From positions 4,847,001-4,911,000 of the forward strand of contig NZ_AP024169.1 in NCBI RefSeq assembly GCF_016591975.1: a DNA stretch of 64,000 nucleotides, in the 5' to 3' direction. The DNA is from Anaeromicropila herbilytica. Its GTDB lineage: Bacteria > Bacillota > Clostridia > Lachnospirales > Lachnospiraceae. How positions within the stretch are numbered: position 1 is the first letter of the stretch; each line of letters starts with the position of its first letter. Of this stretch, positions 61,176 to 64,000 are shown one piece after another. Made by a program: the position numbers and the translations under genes. The notes below the pieces were generated by a model. That model did not search any database. It worked only from the letters and a program-made list of their open reading frames with translations, and had not been told where the DNA came from.

Positions 61176-61831
61176 TGTTTCAAACAAAATATGAAATAAA
61201 TTGTGAAACCTTATCCCCTGAACGTCAATTCTATCAAGAATCCTATATCTTACTAGAAGGTGCTATTATTGAAGTCCTTTCTAGGTTAGATATTATTCGT
61301 AAATATAAAATAACACTGGGGGATAAGGACCCTATAGAACATTATAAATCCAGAATAAAATCAGCAGATAGTATGAAAGAAAAATTAATTCGCAAAAACC
61401 TTCCTGTTACTGTAGAAAGTGCATTAAGTCAGATTCATGATGCTGCAGGCATCCGTGTAATTTCTACCTTCTTAGATGATGTCTATTGCATTGTGAACAT
61501 GCTAAAGGATCAACAGGACATCAAGGTAATTGAAGAGAAAGATTATATCCATAATCCCAAGCCAAATGGTTATCGAAGTTATCATATGATACTACAAGTG
61601 CCGATACATATACAAAATGGTATTCGAACCGTTTACTGTGAACTTCAGATTAGAACCATAGCCATGGATTGTTGGGCAAGTCTCGAACATCAGATGAATT
61701 ATAAAAAGAATACACCAAAGATTACAATGATACAAAATGAACTAAAGAGATGTGCAGATGAAATAGCTTCTACTGATATCAATCTGCAGGCAATTCGAGA
61801 TATGATTTATGAAATCCAGGATTGTGATTAA
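61175..61831 (+). CDS. Small alarmone synthetase (RelQ/YjbM type)
   Basis: 218 residues with only the RelA/SpoT synthetase domain: HYKSRIKSADSMKEKLIRK, HDAAGIRVISTFLDDVY, EKDYIHNPKPNGYRSYHMI and ELQIRTIAMDCWASLEHQ. It makes (p)ppGpp from ATP and GTP or GDP. No HD hydrolase, TGS or ACT domain is present. Its ATG overlaps the stop of the small membrane gene (TAATG). It ends the surface-glycan operon; repeat C2 follows. Confidence 0.92.
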   Translation: MFQTKYEINCETLSPERQFYQESYILLEGAIIEVLSRLDIIRKYKITLGDKDPIEHYKSRIKSADSMKEKLIRKNLPVTVESALSQIHDAAGIRVISTFLDDVYCIVNMLKDQQDIKVIEEKDYIHNPKPNGYRSYHMILQVPIHIQNGIRTVYCELQIRTIAMDCWASLEHQMNYKKNTPKITMIQNELKRCADEIASTDINLQAIRDMIYEIQDCD

Positions 61832-61843
61832 AGGGGGGTATAG

Positions 61844-62156
61844 TATCAAATGTCTCACTTTAGTTTACTGAGTGTAAATTGATGTATATTATGAATTTTG
61901 GCTACCTTTCCTTCCGGTAACATATTTTTTACAAGCCTCAGTGCAAGCGAAAATACTCACTTACGTTCCTATTTTCACTTTGAGTCTTGACAAAATATAA
62001 ACGTTACCCTCAGCCGGATTACGCCAAAATTAATAATATAGTACAGTGATTTCACTTGCTTGCAAGAGTGAAATCACAAACGTCGAGAGTGAAAGCGTTT
62101 TTTTCACTCTTATACATCAATATACACAATTTAAGTTAAGAAAGACATTTGAAATA
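61844..62156. repeat. Long palindromic repeat C, copy 2, with an inserted E-like segment
   Basis: 313 bp. The outer arms CAAATGTCT / AGACATTTG are specific to this copy. The inner palindrome (GAATTTTGGC to GCCAAAATTAATA) is close to that at 42262-42498. In the right arm about 70 bases are inserted (GTGATTTCACTTGC, then GTCGAGAGTGAAAGCG and a TTTCACTCT end), with hairpins like repeat E. It fills the gap between the alarmone synthetase and response-regulator genes. Confidence 0.8.
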
Positions 62157-62201
62157 CATATCTTAATAGGCATTATGAAAGCAGAAAGGTGAGGGGTAGA
62201 A

Positions 62202-62876
62202 ATGAGAATTTTACTAGCAGAAGACGAAAAGGAATTATCCAATGCATTGGTAGCAATATTAAAACATAATAATTATTCTGTGGATGCTGTTTATGATGGG
62301 GCGGATGCTCTTGATTATGGATTATCTGAGAATTATGATATTATTATCTTAGATATTATGATGCCTAAAATGAGTGGGCTTGAGGTATTAGAAAAGCTTA
62401 GACAGGGTGGAATTCATACACCAATTCTGATGTTAACAGCTAAGGCAGAGATTGAGGATCGTATTCAAGGTCTTGATATGGGCGCTGATGATTATCTTAG
62501 TAAGCCATTTGCAATGGGAGAATTATTAGCAAGAGTTCGTGCCATGGGCAGAAGAAAATCTGAGTTTACACCAAATCTTATTGAGGTGGGTAATATTAGC
62601 CTTAATAAAGAAAATTATGAGCTTTCCAATGGACAATCTTCTCTTCGACTTGGTAATAAAGAATATCAGATGCTAGAGATGCTCATGGTTAATACCAAAC
62701 GCCTTATTTCTACTGAGCAATTTATGGAACGAATCTGGGGATATGATGCAGAAGCTGAGATTAATGTCGTATGGGTATACATCTCCTACTTAAGAAAAAA
62801 GCTTTCTTCACTAGAAGCGAATGTTAAAATCAAAGCTGTGAGAGGAATTGGTTATACATTGGAGGAATGCGAATGA
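62202..62876 (+). CDS. OmpR-family response regulator
   Basis: 224 residues. The receiver domain has the phosphorylated Asp51 (IIILDIMMPKMSG), the acidic pair AEDE near the start and Lys in LSKPFAMGELLARV. The winged helix (about 130-224) has LGNKEYQMLEMLMVN and VWVYISYLRKKLS. AGGTGAGGGG precedes the ATG. It overlaps the kinase gene by four bases (ATGA), so both form a two-component operon. No target gene is obvious. Confidence 0.95.
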   Translation: MRILLAEDEKELSNALVAILKHNNYSVDAVYDGADALDYGLSENYDIIILDIMMPKMSGLEVLEKLRQGGIHTPILMLTAKAEIEDRIQGLDMGADDYLSKPFAMGELLARVRAMGRRKSEFTPNLIEVGNISLNKENYELSNGQSSLRLGNKEYQMLEMLMVNTKRLISTEQFMERIWGYDAEAEINVVWVYISYLRKKLSSLEANVKIKAVRGIGYTLEECE

Positions 62877-64000
62877 TTAAAAAACTACAACGAAAATTTA
62901 TAATTATTACGATGAGTTCTTTATTCTTAGTAATGCTTCTTATTGTTCTATCGATTAATGGAATTAACCTTTATCAGATGTATCAAAATATTGACGGCAC
63001 TATGGATATACTATCTGAAAATAAAGGGCAATTCCCAATGTTTGATAAAAAGGATATTCCAAAAGGTGACGAACCAAGGTATGGATTTCATATTAATCCA
63101 GAGACCCCTTTTAAGACTAGATACTTTGTAGCTACCATTAGTGAAAAAGGTGTCGTTCAGGATACCGATACCGGGCATATTAGAGCAATTTCATCAACTG
63201 ATGCTCAAACATATGCTAAATCTGCGTTAAAAAAGAATAGGAAAAGTGGATTTATTGGAATCTATCGTTATCAATTAGTCAAACAATCCAGTGGGTCGAT
63301 GATTATCTTTATCGATTGTAGAGAACAACTTGATAATGCCAAAGCACTTTTACTAATCTCTCTAGGTGTAGCCATCGCAACTCTTCTCCTTGTATTTCTT
63401 CTGGTATCTATCTTCTCTAAGAAAGCAATTAAACCAATCATCGAGAGTACAGAAAAGCAGAAACAATTTATTACGGATGCAGGACACGAGATCAAAACAC
63501 CGATAGCTATTATTTCTGCCAATGCGGATGTTCTCGAATTAACAGGTGGCAAGAACGAGTGGATTACTAGTATTCGCAACCAGACAACTCGCCTTGATAA
63601 ATTAGTAAAGAATATGCTCATGCTATCCAAAATGGAGGAGGGTAATATTAAACTAGTGTTCTCTCCCTTTGATATTAGTAAAACATTTATGGATATTGCT
63701 GGTCCATTTGAGATAATGGCGGAAACTCAGAATAAGAATTTTCTATTAAATATACAACCAGGACTAAAGATAAACGGTGATGAAAGTAGCATCGGGCAGT
63801 TAATCTCTACCTTAGCAGATAACGCAATCAAATATTCGAAGGAAGAAGGTACGATTAAAATCTCCTTAACTCCATATAAAAAAGGTGTGAAGTTAGAGGT
63901 CTATAATACTACGGAACCTATCGATCCTGCAAATCTTGATAAATTATTTGATCGTTTCTACCGCTCCGATTCCTCCAGATCAAGAGAAACTGGCGGCTAC
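62873..64000 (+). CDS. Sensor histidine kinase (3' end outside window)
   Basis: The frame is open from an ATG at 62873, overlapping the regulator stop, to the window edge (376 codons). Two membrane segments (about residues 9-30 and 160-182) frame an extracellular sensor of about 130 residues. The H-box DAGHEIKTPIAII contains His205, and the ATPase domain begins ADNAIKYSKEEGT and LFDRFYRSDSSRSRETGGY. The G2 and later motifs lie outside. It phosphorylates the regulator upstream in response to an unknown envelope signal. Confidence 0.93.
   Translation, partial: MIKKLQRKFIIITMSSLFLVMLLIVLSINGINLYQMYQNIDGTMDILSENKGQFPMFDKKDIPKGDEPRYGFHINPETPFKTRYFVATISEKGVVQDTDTGHIRAISSTDAQTYAKSALKKNRKSGFIGIYRYQLVKQSSGSMIIFIDCREQLDNAKALLLISLGVAIATLLLVFLLVSIFSKKAIKPIIESTEKQKQFITDAGHEIKTPIAIISANADVLELTGGKNEWITSIRNQTTRLDKLVKNMLMLSKMEEGNIKLVFSPFDISKTFMDIAGPFEIMAETQNKNFLLNIQPGLKINGDESSIGQLISTLADNAIKYSKEEGTIKISLTPYKKGVKLEVYNTTEPIDPANLDKLFDRFYRSDSSRSRETGGY

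Noticed and set aside
1..64000. CRISPR array, tRNA, rRNA, phage or integrative element
   Set aside because: No regularly spaced direct repeats, no cloverleaf or rRNA sequence and no integrase, capsid or conjugation genes were seen; the repeats present are dispersed palindromes.

Overview
The window is low-GC, gene-dense DNA from an anaerobic, spore-forming, nitrogen-fixing Clostridium of the Lachnospiraceae kind. The reasons are a clostridial Mo-nitrogenase cluster (nifH-nifI1-nifI2-nifD-nifK-nifE-nifN/B with a split nifV), sporulation genes spoIID and spoIIQ, pyruvate formate-lyase with its activase, class III fructose-1,6-bisphosphatase, plant-wall glycosidases (GH74, GH51), Firmicute-type gene neighbourhoods (gdpP-rplI-dnaB, rpsF-ssb-rpsR) and strong AGGAGG ribosome-binding sites. 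The overall pattern resembles Clostridium (Lachnoclostridium) phytofermentans; that species name is an inference. No rRNA, tRNA or CRISPR array was seen.

Layout. 1-6.3 kb (minus strand): the 5' part of a membrane-anchored GH18 protein, two unrecognised proteins, and a small operon of a Ser/Thr kinase fused to a degenerate MinD-like domain, a second MinD-like protein and a SAF/CpaB-like protein. 6.5-10.4 kb: a pyruvate formate-lyase operon in which the enzyme is split. The 678-residue catalytic protein lacks the glycyl-radical region, which is encoded by a separate 78-residue gene, with a degenerate 67-residue relative between them; pflA follows. 10.7-12.8 kb: mecA, a 2[4Fe-4S] ferredoxin and a MerR-type regulator. 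13-17.5 kb: gdpP-rplI-dnaB, bounded on both sides by ~270-290 bp imperfect palindromes. 18-23.4 kb: GH74 xyloglucanase, small membrane genes, fbp. 23.5-25.1 kb: an ISL3-family insertion sequence flanked by mini-repeats. 25.1-29.9 kb: rpsF-ssb-rpsR, GH51 arabinofuranosidase with a divergent ArsR-like regulator, DUF951. 30-38.7 kb: a hemolysin III-like protein, a secreted repeat protein, spoIID-spoIIQ, a corrinoid-activation pair, and an orphan flagellin.

38.7-55.1 kb is the nitrogen-fixation island, all on the minus strand except one small gene. modABC imports molybdate. nifH, two NifI PII proteins, nifDK, nifE and a NifN-NifB-NifX-like fusion make and regulate the enzyme. A [2Fe-2S] ferredoxin, the two-part homocitrate synthase NifV-omega/alpha, an AnfO-like protein and one unknown protein follow. 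The nifH leader has a sigma-A-type promoter, a GC-rich hairpin and a perfect match to the GlnR/TnrA consensus. 55.5-64 kb: a chemotaxis receptor, a lactate dehydrogenase-like enzyme, a GT2-GtrA fusion, a phosphodiester glycosidase, a small alarmone synthetase and a two-component system whose kinase runs off the window.

The intergenic DNA is unusually structured. There are at least four dispersed repeat families: two related long palindromes (A, B); a pair of ~240-310 bp palindromes (C1, C2), each sitting inside a copy-specific outer hairpin; a 63-bp double-hairpin unit (E) in front of GH74 and, in tandem, in front of GH51, in the same orientation to the gene; and a 45-bp hairpin repeat (D). 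The items I would look at first are the split pyruvate formate-lyase, the E unit as a possible shared leader of the plant-polysaccharide genes, and the orphan kinase/MinD/SAF operon.
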